Source: an uncultured Acetatifactor sp.
Lineage (GTDB): Bacteria; Bacillota; Clostridia; Lachnospirales; Lachnospiraceae
Direction of reading: 5' to 3'
Length of the DNA: 14,033 nt
NCBI GenBank assembly: GCA_910587755.1
Contig: CAJUNZ010000075.1
Coordinates: 1 to 14,033, forward strand
The notes under the pieces were generated by a model. That model was not told the DNA's origin and made no database searches. It worked only from the letters and a program-made list of their open reading frames with translations. Each line of letters begins with the position of its first letter. The first letter of the stretch is position 1. Shown piece by piece: positions 1 through 6,750 of this stretch. Both the position numbers and the translations under genes were made by a program.

Positions 1-168
1 CCTCAGCCTTCAGCCACCCTCAAGGCCATTGGTGTGGAGAAGTCCCTTTTGGAGTCCACCATACGGTTCAGCTTTTCGGTAGAGACCACCGTGCAAGAAA
101 TAGACTATACATTGCGGGCTTTATATGGTAAAATTCCTATAGTGCGAAGATATACCCGGAGGGGCTGA
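1..168 (+). CDS. Cysteine desulfurase (NifS/IscS family), C-terminal end only
   Basis: The window opens inside this gene; frame 1 is open from base 1 to a TGA at 166-168, giving the last 55 residues. The visible tail (SATLKAIGVEKSLLESTIRFS, then ETTVQEIDYTL) matches the C-terminal region of PLP-dependent cysteine desulfurases, where the strand with 'IRFSFS' is followed by 'ETT..EIDY' and the terminal helix. The catalytic lysine and cysteine lie upstream and cannot be checked. In Firmicutes a dedicated desulfurase of this family commonly precedes thiI and loads it with persulfide sulfur, and here thiI starts 78 bases downstream on the same strand, so the two probably form an operon. The exact subfamily cannot be set from the tail. 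Confidence 0.85.
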   Translation, partial: PQPSATLKAIGVEKSLLESTIRFSFSVETTVQEIDYTLRALYGKIPIVRRYTRRG

Positions 169-246
169 GAGGACGGAGAGATTGGGGGGCCTGCAGTGAC
201 CGGGCGAAAGGCCGGCGTGGGGGCCGTCCATGGGAAAGGATAAAAT

Positions 247-1425
247 ATGTTTACTGCTTTTTTGATAAAATACGCTGAGATTGGGGTCAAGGGAAAGAAT
301 CGTTACCTGTTTGAGGATGCCCTGGTACACCAGATAAAGACAGCCCTGAAGAAATGCGAGGGGGAGTTTCTGATCCACAAGTCCCAGGGGCGAATCCACG
401 TGGAAGCTCAGGGGGAATTTGACTATGAGGAGACTGTGGAAAGGCTCGGAAAAGTTTTCGGCATCTCCGGCATATGCCCTGTGGTCTATGCGGAGGACGA
501 GGGATTTGAGAAGCTTTGCCAGAAGGTGATCCAGTATGTTGCGGATGTATACCCGGACAGAAACAGGACATTTAAGGTGCGATCCAGGCGGGCCAGGAAG
601 AATTACCCCAAAGAGTCCATGGAGATCAGCGCGGATCTGGGTGAGGCGCTTTTAAAGGCTTTCCCGGAGCTGTCCGTGGATGTGCATGATCCTCAGATTC
701 TGCTGAATGTGGAGATCAGGGAGAAAATTTATATCTATTCCGAGACCATACCGGGGCCGGGAGGCATGCCTGTGGGCACGGGCGGCAAGGCGATGCTGCT
801 TCTGTCCGGGGGCATTGACTCTCCCGTGGCAGGCTACTATGTGGCCAAACGGGGAGTGAAGCTGGACGCGGTCTATTTCCATGCCCCGCCCTACACCAGT
901 GAGCGGGCAAAACAGAAGGTGGTGGATCTGGCAAGGATTGTGTCAGACTATGCAGGGCCCATCTGGCTCCATGTGATCAATTTTACGGATATTCAGCTCT
1001 ATATCCACGAGCACTGCCCCCATGAGGAACTGACCATCATCATGCGGCGGTATATGATGCGGATAGCGGAGGAGATTGCGGCCCAGACCGGCTGTTTGGG
1101 CCTGGTAACAGGGGAAAGCATCGGGCAGGTGGCTTCCCAGACCCTAAGCTCCCTGGCGGCCACCGACGAGGTCTGCGGGATGCCGGTGTACCGTCCGCTG
1201 ATCGGATTTGACAAACAGGAGATTGTGGAGGTGGCCAATAAGATTGGCACCTTTGAGACATCCATCCTGCCCTTTGAGGACTGCTGTACCATTTTTGTGG
1301 CAAAGCATCCTGTGACCAAGCCCAATCTGAAGATCATCCGCCGCCATGAACAGGGGCTGGGGGAGGAGATGGAGGCTCTGGTGCGGACGGCGCTGGAGAC
1401 GAAAGAGCTGATTGTGGCAGAGTGA
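247..1425 (+). CDS. thiI: tRNA 4-thiouridine synthetase ThiI (short form, no rhodanese domain)
   Basis: The 392-residue product adenylates U8 of tRNA and exchanges it for sulfur to make 4-thiouridine; in some bacteria ThiI also feeds thiazole synthesis. Residues 1-60 form the N-terminal ferredoxin-like part (KYAEIGVKGKNR near residue 8), about 60-165 the THUMP RNA-binding domain, and the rest a PP-loop ATPase with SGGIDSP at 187-193 preceded by the glycine-rich GPGGMPVGTGGK at 170-181. The conserved PFEDCCTIF segment with paired cysteines lies near the C-terminus. It stops before the rhodanese domain that enterobacterial ThiI carries, as in Bacillus and other Firmicutes, so sulfur must come from a partner desulfurase, probably the gene just upstream. 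The ATG has a GGGAAAGGA-type ribosome site 6-14 bases upstream. Confidence 0.96.
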   Translation: MFTAFLIKYAEIGVKGKNRYLFEDALVHQIKTALKKCEGEFLIHKSQGRIHVEAQGEFDYEETVERLGKVFGISGICPVVYAEDEGFEKLCQKVIQYVADVYPDRNRTFKVRSRRARKNYPKESMEISADLGEALLKAFPELSVDVHDPQILLNVEIREKIYIYSETIPGPGGMPVGTGGKAMLLLSGGIDSPVAGYYVAKRGVKLDAVYFHAPPYTSERAKQKVVDLARIVSDYAGPIWLHVINFTDIQLYIHEHCPHEELTIIMRRYMMRIAEEIAAQTGCLGLVTGESIGQVASQTLSSLAATDEVCGMPVYRPLIGFDKQEIVEVANKIGTFETSILPFEDCCTIFVAKHPVTKPNLKIIRRHEQGLGEEMEALVRTALETKELIVAE

Positions 1426-1552
1426 CAGGTGGACGGCAGGGGACGGTTTGGCCAAAGAAAAGCCAGACAAAAAGGTCAGGCGAAAAAAGATAGGCAAAAA
1501 ATTTGGACATGGAAGGTTCGGATACACTTGAGCAGGGAATACTTGGATATAG

Positions 1553-1590
1553 AAAAAACCCCGGGGCAGCCAGCCGGCTGCACAACGGGG
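1553..1590 (-). terminator. Intrinsic terminator of the HPr-like gene (minus strand)
   Basis: Read on the minus strand, CCCCG (1590-1586) pairs with CGGGG (1563-1559) and GCAGCC (1581-1576) pairs with GGCTGC (1571-1566), with a small internal loop and a four-base hairpin loop. The stem is followed directly by TTTTTT (1558-1553). It lies about 40 bases past the stop of the HPr-like gene. On the plus strand no T-run follows the hairpin, so it should not end thiI transcripts. Confidence 0.8.
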
Positions 1591-1627
1591 CCCAGGTTGG
1601 GTAGTGCCTGTAAGTGACAATTCCTGC

Positions 1628-1861
1628 TTACTGTACAATGTAGGGTTTCAGGAATTCAAGTACCTCTTCCACCCCGTCCTCTGTGTGGATGTTCAGCTCA
1701 ATGGGTTTGGACAGGTCCAGGCTGAAAATTCCCATAATGGATTTTGCATCCACCACATACCGTCCGGAAACCAGGTCAAAATCATAGTTAAATTTGCTGA
1801 TGTCATTTACAAAGGATTTCACTTTGTCGATGGTATTTAAAAAAATTGAAACAGTCTTCAT
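1628..1861 (-). CDS. HPr-like protein lacking the phospho-histidine
   Basis: The 77-residue protein resembles HPr of the phosphotransferase system around the regulatory serine: DAKSIMGIFSL at 38-48 aligns with the HPr 'NLKSIMGVMSL' segment that contains Ser46 (here Ser41). The segment that should hold the active-site histidine (HPr 'GIHARPA') reads LNTIDKVK at 8-15 and has no histidine; the only histidine is His59. It therefore cannot act as an ordinary PEP-to-sugar phosphocarrier. It might act, like Bacillus Crh, as a serine-phosphorylated regulatory partner, but that is inference. The ATG is preceded by a strong AGGAGG (1868-1873 on the plus-strand numbering). It is convergent to thiI and divergent from mtaB, with its own promoter and terminator, so it is a monocistronic unit. 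Confidence 0.8.
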   Translation of the reverse strand: MKTVSIFLNTIDKVKSFVNDISKFNYDFDLVSGRYVVDAKSIMGIFSLDLSKPIELNIHTEDGVEEVLEFLKPYIVQ

Positions 1862-1899
1862 GATAAGCCTCCTTTTTCCTAGCTGTTGCTTCAGGCTTC

Positions 1900-1928
1900 A
1901 TCTTAAAGGTTTAGGGGGTAAAAGTCAA
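1900..1928 (-). promoter_or_regulatory. Sigma-A-type promoter of the HPr-like gene
   Basis: On the minus strand TTGACT (1928-1923) and TAAGAT (1905-1900) are separated by exactly 17 bases. This is close to the TTGACA/TATAAT consensus and lies about 40 bases upstream of the ATG at 1861. The -35 box is only about 35 bases from the mtaB start on the other strand, so the divergent genes share a very short control region. Confidence 0.72.
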
Positions 1929-1962
1929 GGCGAAAACAGCACAAAAAAAGTGAGGAATGTGC

Positions 1963-3255
1963 GTGAAAAATGTGGCATTGTATAATCTCGGCTGCAAGGT
2001 TAATTCCTATGAAACGGAACTGATGCGGCAGATGTTCCAGGAAAAGGGATACGAGATTGTGCCTTTTGATAAGACGGCAGATATTTATATTGTAAATACA
2101 TGTACGGTTACGGGAATTGCGGACCGGAAGAGCAGGCAGCTGCTGCACCGGGCCAGGCGGCTTAACCCTCAGGCGGTTGTGGTGGCTGTGGGGTGCTATG
2201 TCCAGGCCGGCGGCGGGAAGGACGACAGCATTGACCTTGCCGTGGGGAATGATCGGAAGAAGGATATAGTGGAGATGGTGGAAGGCTATCTGGCAGGCCG
2301 GGAGGAAGTGTGCTGTGGGGAAGAACACACCCCATACCTGAAACGGTCCCAGGAGCATACCAGGACTTACATTAAGATACAGGAGGGCTGCAATCAGTTT
2401 TGCTCCTACTGCATTATCCCCTATGTGAGGGGGAGAATCCACAGCCGCAGCCAGGAGGATATTCTCCGGGAGATTCAGGCTGTGGTCCAGGCGGGCTGCC
2501 GGGAGGTGGTGCTTACGGGCATTCACATCAGTTCCTATGGGCTGGACCTGGAGGGAGGAAAGGCTGATGGGGACAGGCTTCTGGACCTGATAGAGCGCAT
2601 CCATGAAATGAAGGGGGTGGAGCGGATTCGTCTGGGTTCCCTGGAGCCCCGTATCATCCGGCCGGAGACGGCCAGGAGGCTTGCGGCCCTGCCTGGGCTG
2701 TGCCCTCATTTTCACCTGTCCCTCCAGAGTGGCTGCGACGCCACCTTAAAAAGGATGAATAGACATTACACCTCCGGGGAATACTTTACCAGTGTGGAAA
2801 TTCTGCGGGAATATTTTGACCGTCCAGCCATCACCACGGATGTGATTGTGGGATTTCCGGGGGAGACCCAGGAGGAATTCTGTCAGACCAGGGAGTTTTT
2901 GGAGAAGGTGTCATTCTATGAGATGCACATCTTTAAATATTCCAGACGCCAGGGAACCAGAGCGGCGGACATGCCCGGCCAGGTTCCGGAACAGGTGAAG
3001 GCCCGGCGCAGCGGGGAACTGCTTGCCCTTGAGGCGGAACAGTCCAGGGAGTTCCGGCGGCATTACATAGGACAGGAGGCAGAAGTGCTCCTGGAAGAGA
3101 GAAGAGAGCTGGAAGGACATGCCTTCTGGGTGGGACACACAAAGGACTATGTTAAAGTGGCTGTGGAGGAGGCGTCCTGGGAGGGCAGACTGGGTGCAAA
3201 TATACTGGTCAGAGTGCCGGTTTCAAAATTTCTGACCGATGAGATACTTAGATAG
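1963..3255 (+). CDS. mtaB: tRNA t6A37 methylthiotransferase MtaB (radical SAM)
   Basis: The product converts t6A37 of ANN-decoding tRNAs to ms2t6A. It has the three-part methylthiotransferase layout. The N-terminal domain carries cluster cysteines in NLGCKVNSYETE, NTCTVTG and VGC (residues 11, 47 and 78 from the GTG start). The radical SAM domain has CNQFCSYC (CxxxCxxC at 143-150) followed by the conserved IIPYVRGR. A TRAM-like domain covers the last 55 or so residues. The LGCKVN and YVRGR wording and the length of about 430 residues point to MtaB rather than MiaB or RimO. An ATG at 1957 is in frame, but GTGAGG (1950-1955) almost touches it; the GTG at 1963 sits a proper 7 bases downstream and is preferred. 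The difference is two residues. Confidence 0.93.
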   Translation: MKNVALYNLGCKVNSYETELMRQMFQEKGYEIVPFDKTADIYIVNTCTVTGIADRKSRQLLHRARRLNPQAVVVAVGCYVQAGGGKDDSIDLAVGNDRKKDIVEMVEGYLAGREEVCCGEEHTPYLKRSQEHTRTYIKIQEGCNQFCSYCIIPYVRGRIHSRSQEDILREIQAVVQAGCREVVLTGIHISSYGLDLEGGKADGDRLLDLIERIHEMKGVERIRLGSLEPRIIRPETARRLAALPGLCPHFHLSLQSGCDATLKRMNRHYTSGEYFTSVEILREYFDRPAITTDVIVGFPGETQEEFCQTREFLEKVSFYEMHIFKYSRRQGTRAADMPGQVPEQVKARRSGELLALEAEQSREFRRHYIGQEAEVLLEERRELEGHAFWVGHTKDYVKVAVEEASWEGRLGANILVRVPVSKFLTDEILR

Positions 3256-3256
3256 C

Positions 3257-3285
3257 TTGTATTTTTATCACACTTGAGCTATATT
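3257..3285 (+). promoter_or_regulatory. Promoter of the ireB-ruvX operon
   Basis: TTGTAT (3257-3262) and TATATT (3280-3285) are separated by 17 bases in a short AT-rich gap directly after the mtaB stop. Transcription would start near 3292. That is downstream of the in-frame ATG at 3288 and upstream of the ATG at 3324, so the promoter also helps to decide the ireB start. The -35 box is only a partial match. Confidence 0.55.
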
Positions 3286-3323
3286 AGATGGAAGAAACGA
3301 AAAGAGCGCGGAAAGGGTATAGT

Positions 3324-3626
3324 ATGCGGGATTTGGGAAATACACAATACTTCAAGGTGGATTCGGAGCCTGAGAACGAGGCCAGGGCGGTTCTGTCCGC
3401 CGTATATGCGGCATTGACCGAAAAGGGCTACAATCCGGTAAATCAGATCGTAGGGTACATTATGAGCGGGGATCCCACTTATATCACCAGCCACAAAAAC
3501 GCGCGCAGCATGATTATGAGAGTGGAGCGGGACGAGCTGGTGGAGGAGCTTCTGGTGGAATACATCCGTACCAGACTCCAGGGAGGCGCTTCCGGCAGAA
3601 AAACCCCCAGACAGCCGGAAGACTAA
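3324..3626 (+). CDS. ireB: IreB/ReoM family regulatory phosphoprotein (UPF0297)
   Basis: The 100-residue product belongs to the IreB (Enterococcus) / ReoM (Listeria) / YrzL (Bacillus) family, small cytoplasmic proteins phosphorylated on N-terminal threonine by the PASTA-domain Ser/Thr kinase. They control cell-wall synthesis; ReoM governs MurA turnover by ClpCP. The family core is clear: EKGYNPVNQIVGYIMSGDP, then YITSHKNAR and ERDELVEELL. An in-frame ATG at 3288 would add 12 residues, but it lies before the expected transcription start and lacks a ribosome site. The ATG at 3324 has GGAAAGGG 7-14 bases upstream and yields MRDLGNTQYF, placing a threonine at position 7, where ReoM is phosphorylated. 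The C-terminal tail of about 15 residues is basic and longer than in Bacillus. It opens the operon with ruvX and DUF1292, as in B. subtilis. Confidence 0.92.
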   Translation: MRDLGNTQYFKVDSEPENEARAVLSAVYAALTEKGYNPVNQIVGYIMSGDPTYITSHKNARSMIMRVERDELVEELLVEYIRTRLQGGASGRKTPRQPED

Positions 3627-3635
3627 AATGGGGTG

Positions 3636-3688
3636 GGGCGCGGGAGTGCAGAAACGGAACTGGAATCAAAGAAACGGAACTGGAATCA
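3636..3688 (+). repeat. Direct repeat copy 1 of the ireB-ruvX spacer element
   Basis: This 53-base block begins with GGGCGCGGGAGTGCA and continues with two tandem copies of the 20-base unit GAAACGGAACTGGAATCAAA (3651-3670 and 3671-3690). Almost the same block recurs at 3771-3822, the only difference being one A fewer. The tandem units and the long direct repeats show duplication in this spacer. Confidence 0.9.
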
Positions 3689-3717
3689 AAGAAAACAGTT
3701 TCGGAACGGAAGCGCCC

Positions 3718-3764
3718 GGAAGGAAAACCCATCAGCATGGTTTTAGGGGATGGGTTTTCCTTCC
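3718..3764. terminator. 16-bp perfect hairpin, terminator-like in both directions
   Basis: GGAAGGAAAACCCATC (3718-3733) is the exact reverse complement of 3749-3764, with a 15-base loop. GCGCCC (3712-3717) and GGGCGC (3771-3776) could pair outside it across a small bulge. The CCCATC/GATGGG core followed by TTTTCCTT, with the mirror-image A-tract on the other side, resembles an intrinsic terminator on both strands. It sits between ireB and ruvX with no clear promoter after it, so partial termination or RNA stabilisation is as likely as a full stop. Confidence 0.6.
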
Positions 3765-3770
3765 CGGCAA

Positions 3771-3822
3771 GGGCGCGGGAGTGCAGAAACGGAACTGGAA
3801 TCAAGAAACGGAACTGGAATCA
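3771..3822 (+). repeat. Direct repeat copy 2 of the ireB-ruvX spacer element
   Basis: This 52-base block matches 3636-3688 apart from one missing A between its two 18-19 base GAAACGGAACTGGAATCA units (3786-3804 and 3805-3822). It ends where the ruvX ribosome binding site AGGAGG begins (3822-3827). The two blocks bracket the hairpin at 3718-3764. Confidence 0.9.
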
Positions 3823-3834
3823 GGAGGATTTAAT

Positions 3835-4326
3835 ATGAGGATCATGGGGCTGGACTTTGGTTCCAAGACGGTGGGAGTGGCTGTGAGCGACAGCCTGCTT
3901 TTGACAGCCCAGGGACTGGAGATTATTCGCCGCAAGGAGGAGAATAAACTCCGCCAGACCCTGGCCCGGATCGAAGAGCTGATAGTGGAGTACCAGGTGG
4001 AGGAGATCGTCCTTGGCATGCCCAAGAATATGAACGGCACAGAGGGCGTGAGAGTGGAGCTGACCCAGGAATTCAGGGAGAAGCTTATGCGCCGGACAGG
4101 TCTGCCGGTGGTGCTCTGGGACGAGAGGCTCACCACAGTGGCAGCGCAGAACGCCATGAAGGAGGCGGGCATCCGCAGGGAAAAACGAAAGGAATATGTG
4201 GACAGGATAGCAGCGGCCCTGATACTGCAGGGCTATCTGGACAGACGCCACATGGAAGCAGCAGAGGCAGACAGCAGAAGTGAATGCATGTGTGAGGATG
4301 GCGAGATTGGAAAAAGTGACATTTAA
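3835..4326 (+). CDS. ruvX: RuvX/YqgF family pre-16S rRNA nuclease
   Basis: The 163-residue protein has the RNase H-like fold of the YqgF/RuvX family, implicated in maturing the 5' end of 16S rRNA. Motifs in order are LDFGSKTVGVAVSD (6-19, with the first catalytic Asp7), LGMPKNMNGT (60-69), WDERLTT (95-101, with acidic Asp96/Glu97) and the C-terminal DRIAAALILQGYL with Asp123. The reading frame stays open upstream to 3628, but that part only translates the spacer repeats. AGGAGG at 3822-3827, 7 bases before the ATG at 3835, and the family's usual MRIMGLDFG beginning fix the start. The final 20 or so residues overlap the next gene and look poorly constrained. Confidence 0.94.
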   Translation: MRIMGLDFGSKTVGVAVSDSLLLTAQGLEIIRRKEENKLRQTLARIEELIVEYQVEEIVLGMPKNMNGTEGVRVELTQEFREKLMRRTGLPVVLWDERLTTVAAQNAMKEAGIRREKRKEYVDRIAAALILQGYLDRRHMEAAEADSRSECMCEDGEIGKSDI

Positions 4327-4567
4327 TCCCGAAGGGGAAGAATCGGTTGATTTTTATGTACTGGAGAAGACCAGAATCGGCGGAGTGGATTATATTCTGG
4401 TAACAGATCAGGAGGAAGGGGACGGGGAAGCTCTGATCCTGAAAGATATTTCGGAGGACAGCCAGGAGGAGGGAGTTTACACCATCGTTTCGGAGGATGG
4501 GGAGCTTGCCGCCGTGGCGGAAGTATTTGAGAACATGCTGGAGGATGTGGAACTTGAGCGGAGTTAG
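4307..4567 (+). CDS. DUF1292 (YrzB-like) acidic protein, function unknown
   Basis: This short acidic protein belongs to the DUF1292 family, recognised by the DFYVLEKTRIGGVDYILVTD core followed by EALILKDIS and a C-terminal EVFENMLEDVELE helix. No biochemical role is established for the family; it is regularly found between ruvX and mltG-like genes in Firmicutes, as here. The start is uncertain. TTG at 4307 gives MEKVTFNPEGE and has GTGAGG (4292-4297) 9 bases upstream. ATG at 4298 touches that ribosome site, and GTG at 4280 has no clear site. I prefer 4307; the product is then 86 residues (95 from 4280). All choices overlap the end of ruvX, suggesting translational coupling. Confidence 0.8.
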   Translation: MEKVTFNPEGEESVDFYVLEKTRIGGVDYILVTDQEEGDGEALILKDISEDSQEEGVYTIVSEDGELAAVAEVFENMLEDVELERS

Positions 4568-4570
4568 GAA

Positions 4571-5041
4571 ATGACTGCCGGCAGGGGAGAGTTTGAACAG
4601 CTTTTAAAGGACAGGGGTCTCAGGGTGACAAGGCAGAGGCTGAAGGTGCTGGAAGCCGTGGCGTCCTGCCCTGGAGAACATCTGACGGCGGATGAGATAT
4701 ATGAACTGGTAAAAGTGGACTGTCCTGAAATAGGACATGCCACCATTTATAGAACAGTACAGCTGCTGAGTGAGCTGCACCTGGTGGATCGGATCAGTTT
4801 CGGCGATGGTTTTGCGCGTTATGAGATGGGAAGTGCCCTGGAACGCAGGCCGGGACACCGGCACCACCACCTGATCTGTCTGAAATGCGGCAGGGTTTTC
4901 CCGTTCCAGGATGATCTTCTGGAGGAACTGGAGGCCAGGATTGCGGACAGGACCGGGTTTTGTGTGGTGGATCATGAGGTGAAACTCTACGGCTATTGTG
5001 CAGAATGTGGAGGGTATTTGATTGAAGAGAAAAGAGAATAA
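4571..5041 (+). CDS. Fur-family metal/peroxide-responsive transcriptional repressor
   Basis: The 156-residue protein has the Fur fold. An N-terminal winged helix (LKDRGLRVTRQRLKVLEAV at 12-30; recognition helix around GHATIYRTVQLL, 55-66) is followed by a dimerisation domain with the histidine cluster HRHHH (96-100) and two zinc-binding pairs, CLKC (103-106) and CAEC (143-146). The two CxxC pairs are the structural zinc site shared by PerR, Zur and many Fur proteins. The sequence alone does not tell whether it senses iron, zinc, manganese or peroxide, so no gene symbol is given. It starts 3 bases after the DUF1292 stop and its end overlaps the RNase J start by 20 bases, so all three are probably co-transcribed. 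A regulator inside this housekeeping run has no obvious local target. Confidence 0.92.
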   Translation: MTAGRGEFEQLLKDRGLRVTRQRLKVLEAVASCPGEHLTADEIYELVKVDCPEIGHATIYRTVQLLSELHLVDRISFGDGFARYEMGSALERRPGHRHHHLICLKCGRVFPFQDDLLEELEARIADRTGFCVVDHEVKLYGYCAECGGYLIEEKRE

Positions 5042-6692
5042 CAGCGGCTCCGGATTGAAGATTATTCCCCTGGGGGGACTGGAGCAGATTGGCATGAACA
5101 TTACTGCCTTTGAGTATGAGGACAGTATCGTGGTTGTGGACTGCGGTCTTTCCTTTCCGGCGGATGACATGCTGGGAATCGACCTGGTGATTCCCGATGT
5201 GACTTATCTGAAGGACAACATTGACAAGGTAAAGGGATTTGTGATTACCCATGGGCATGAGGACCATATCGGCGCCCTTCCCTATGTGCTGCGGGACATC
5301 AATGTGCCCATCTATGCCACAAGGCTTACCATGGGCATTATCGAGAACAAACTGAAGGAGCACAGCCTTCTGAAGACCAAGAGGAAGGTGGTGAAGTTCG
5401 GCCAGTCCATCAACATGGGGCAGTTTCGAGTGGAGTTTATCAAGACAAACCACAGCATTGTTGACGCGGCGGCCCTGGCCATCTATTCTCCTGCGGGAAC
5501 AGTGGTCCACACAGGGGACTTTAAGGTTGACTATACACCTGTATTCGGAGATGCCATTGACCTGCAGCGTTTTGCGGAGCTGGGAAAGAAGGGTGTGCTT
5601 GCGCTTATGTGCGATTCCACCAACGCGGAGCGGCCTGGTTTTACGCCCTCAGAGCGGACGGTGGGGACTACTTTTGACGGGCTTTTTGAGGAGCACAAAA
5701 ACACAAGGATTTTTGTGGCCACCTTTGCGTCCAATGTGGACCGGGTACAGCAGATCATCAACACGGCGTATAAATTTGGCCGTAAGGTGTGTGTGGACGG
5801 CCGCAGCATGGTAAGCATTATAGACACGGCCAGGAACCTGGGATGTATCAACATTCCGGATAACACTCTTATTGAAGTGGAGCAGCTGAAGAACTATCCG
5901 GATGAGAAGCAGGTGATTATCACCACGGGAAGCCAGGGGGAGAGCATGGCCGCCCTGAGCCGCATGGCCAGCGGTATGCACCGCAAGATCAGCATCGGCC
6001 CCAGGGATACGGTGATATTTTCTTCCAATCCCATACCGGGCAACGAGAAATCTGTCACAAAGGTGATCAATGAGCTGATCCGGAAGGGAGCGGACGTGAT
6101 TTTCCAGGATGCCCATGTGTCCGGACATGCCTGCCAGGAGGAGATTAAGCTGATCTATTCCCTGATCCGTCCCAGGTATGCAGTTCCTGTGCATGGAGAG
6201 ATCAAGCACCTGAAGGCCCAGGCCAAAGTGGCCCAGAGCCTGGGGATTGACAAGGACAATATTTTTATCCTGTCTTCAGGGGATGTGCTGGAACTCAGCG
6301 ACAGCGGCGCCAAGGTGACAGGAAGGGTGCCCGTGGGGGCGATCCTGGTGGACGGCCTGGGCGTGGGGGACGTGGGAAATGTAGTGCTCCGGGACAGACA
6401 GCATCTGGCGGAGGACGGTATTATGATTGTGGTTATGAGTCTGGACAGGGCCAGCGGGCAGATGGTGGCAGGCCCCGACATTGTATCCCGGGGATTTGTG
6501 TATGTGAAAGAGTCCGACGAGTTGATTGAGGGGGCCAGGCAGACGGTGGAAGACGCCCTGCAGAGATGCCTGGACAAGGGAATCACCGACTGGGGCAAGC
6601 TAAAGAATACCACAAAAGATATTTTAGGCGATTACGTGTGGAAAAAGACCAAGAGGCGTCCGATGATTCTTCCTATCATCATGGAAGTGTAA
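5022..6692 (+). CDS. rnjA: Ribonuclease J
   Basis: The 556-residue product is a metallo-beta-lactamase/beta-CASP ribonuclease with 5'-3' exo- and endonuclease activity in mRNA turnover and rRNA maturation. The zinc motif HGHEDHIGALPYV starts at residue 77. HTGDFKVDYTP and MCDSTNAERPGFTPSE are further family signatures, beta-CASP segments such as TTGSQGE follow, and the C-terminal RNase J domain includes MVAGPDIVSRGFVYV. The likely start is TTG at 5022 (MKRKENNSG...), with GGAGGG at 5009-5014, 7 bases upstream; it overlaps fur by 20 bases. Length agrees with RNase J1/J2. The symbol is by family; with one paralogue visible, the J1/J2 distinction cannot be made. Confidence 0.94.
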   Translation: MKRKENNSGSGLKIIPLGGLEQIGMNITAFEYEDSIVVVDCGLSFPADDMLGIDLVIPDVTYLKDNIDKVKGFVITHGHEDHIGALPYVLRDINVPIYATRLTMGIIENKLKEHSLLKTKRKVVKFGQSINMGQFRVEFIKTNHSIVDAAALAIYSPAGTVVHTGDFKVDYTPVFGDAIDLQRFAELGKKGVLALMCDSTNAERPGFTPSERTVGTTFDGLFEEHKNTRIFVATFASNVDRVQQIINTAYKFGRKVCVDGRSMVSIIDTARNLGCINIPDNTLIEVEQLKNYPDEKQVIITTGSQGESMAALSRMASGMHRKISIGPRDTVIFSSNPIPGNEKSVTKVINELIRKGADVIFQDAHVSGHACQEEIKLIYSLIRPRYAVPVHGEIKHLKAQAKVAQSLGIDKDNIFILSSGDVLELSDSGAKVTGRVPVGAILVDGLGVGDVGNVVLRDRQHLAEDGIMIVVMSLDRASGQMVAGPDIVSRGFVYVKESDELIEGARQTVEDALQRCLDKGITDWGKLKNTTKDILGDYVWKKTKRRPMILPIIMEV

Positions 6693-6720
6693 CCCTGTTC
6701 TTTTTGGCAGCAGCAGGAAG

Positions 6721-6736
6721 GCCCGCTGAGGCGGGC
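6721..6736 (+). other. Short GC hairpin upstream of the mltG-like gene
   Basis: GCCCGC (6721-6726), a TGAG loop and GCGGGC (6731-6736) make a perfect 6-bp stem 14 bases before the next start codon. No T-run follows, so it is not a normal terminator. It ends just before the G-rich ribosome site GGGGG (6741-6745) and might mark an RNA processing point or modulate translation; this is inference. Confidence 0.45.
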
Positions 6737-6750
6737 AGACGGGGGTTGGT

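Noticed and set aside
1429..1617. A 62-residue open frame after thiI on the plus strand
   Set aside because: It is rich in Lys/Arg/Gln, has no clear ribosome site, crosses the terminator of the opposite gene and resembles no family. It is spacer DNA; imperfect AGGCAAAAA-like repeats there are too degenerate to call.
1903..2715. Long minus-strand open frame (270 codons) opposite mtaB
   Set aside because: It is a shadow of a GC-rich gene: the product is rich in His/Pro/Leu, has no recognisable domain, and mtaB on the other strand is certain. The same holds for the minus-strand frames over trmR/U32 (7645-8502) and glnN (9775-10896).
3628..3834. N-terminal extension of RuvX up to an ATG at 3628
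   Set aside because: It only translates the direct repeats and hairpin; the ATG at 3835 has the proper ribosome site and the family's usual N-terminus.
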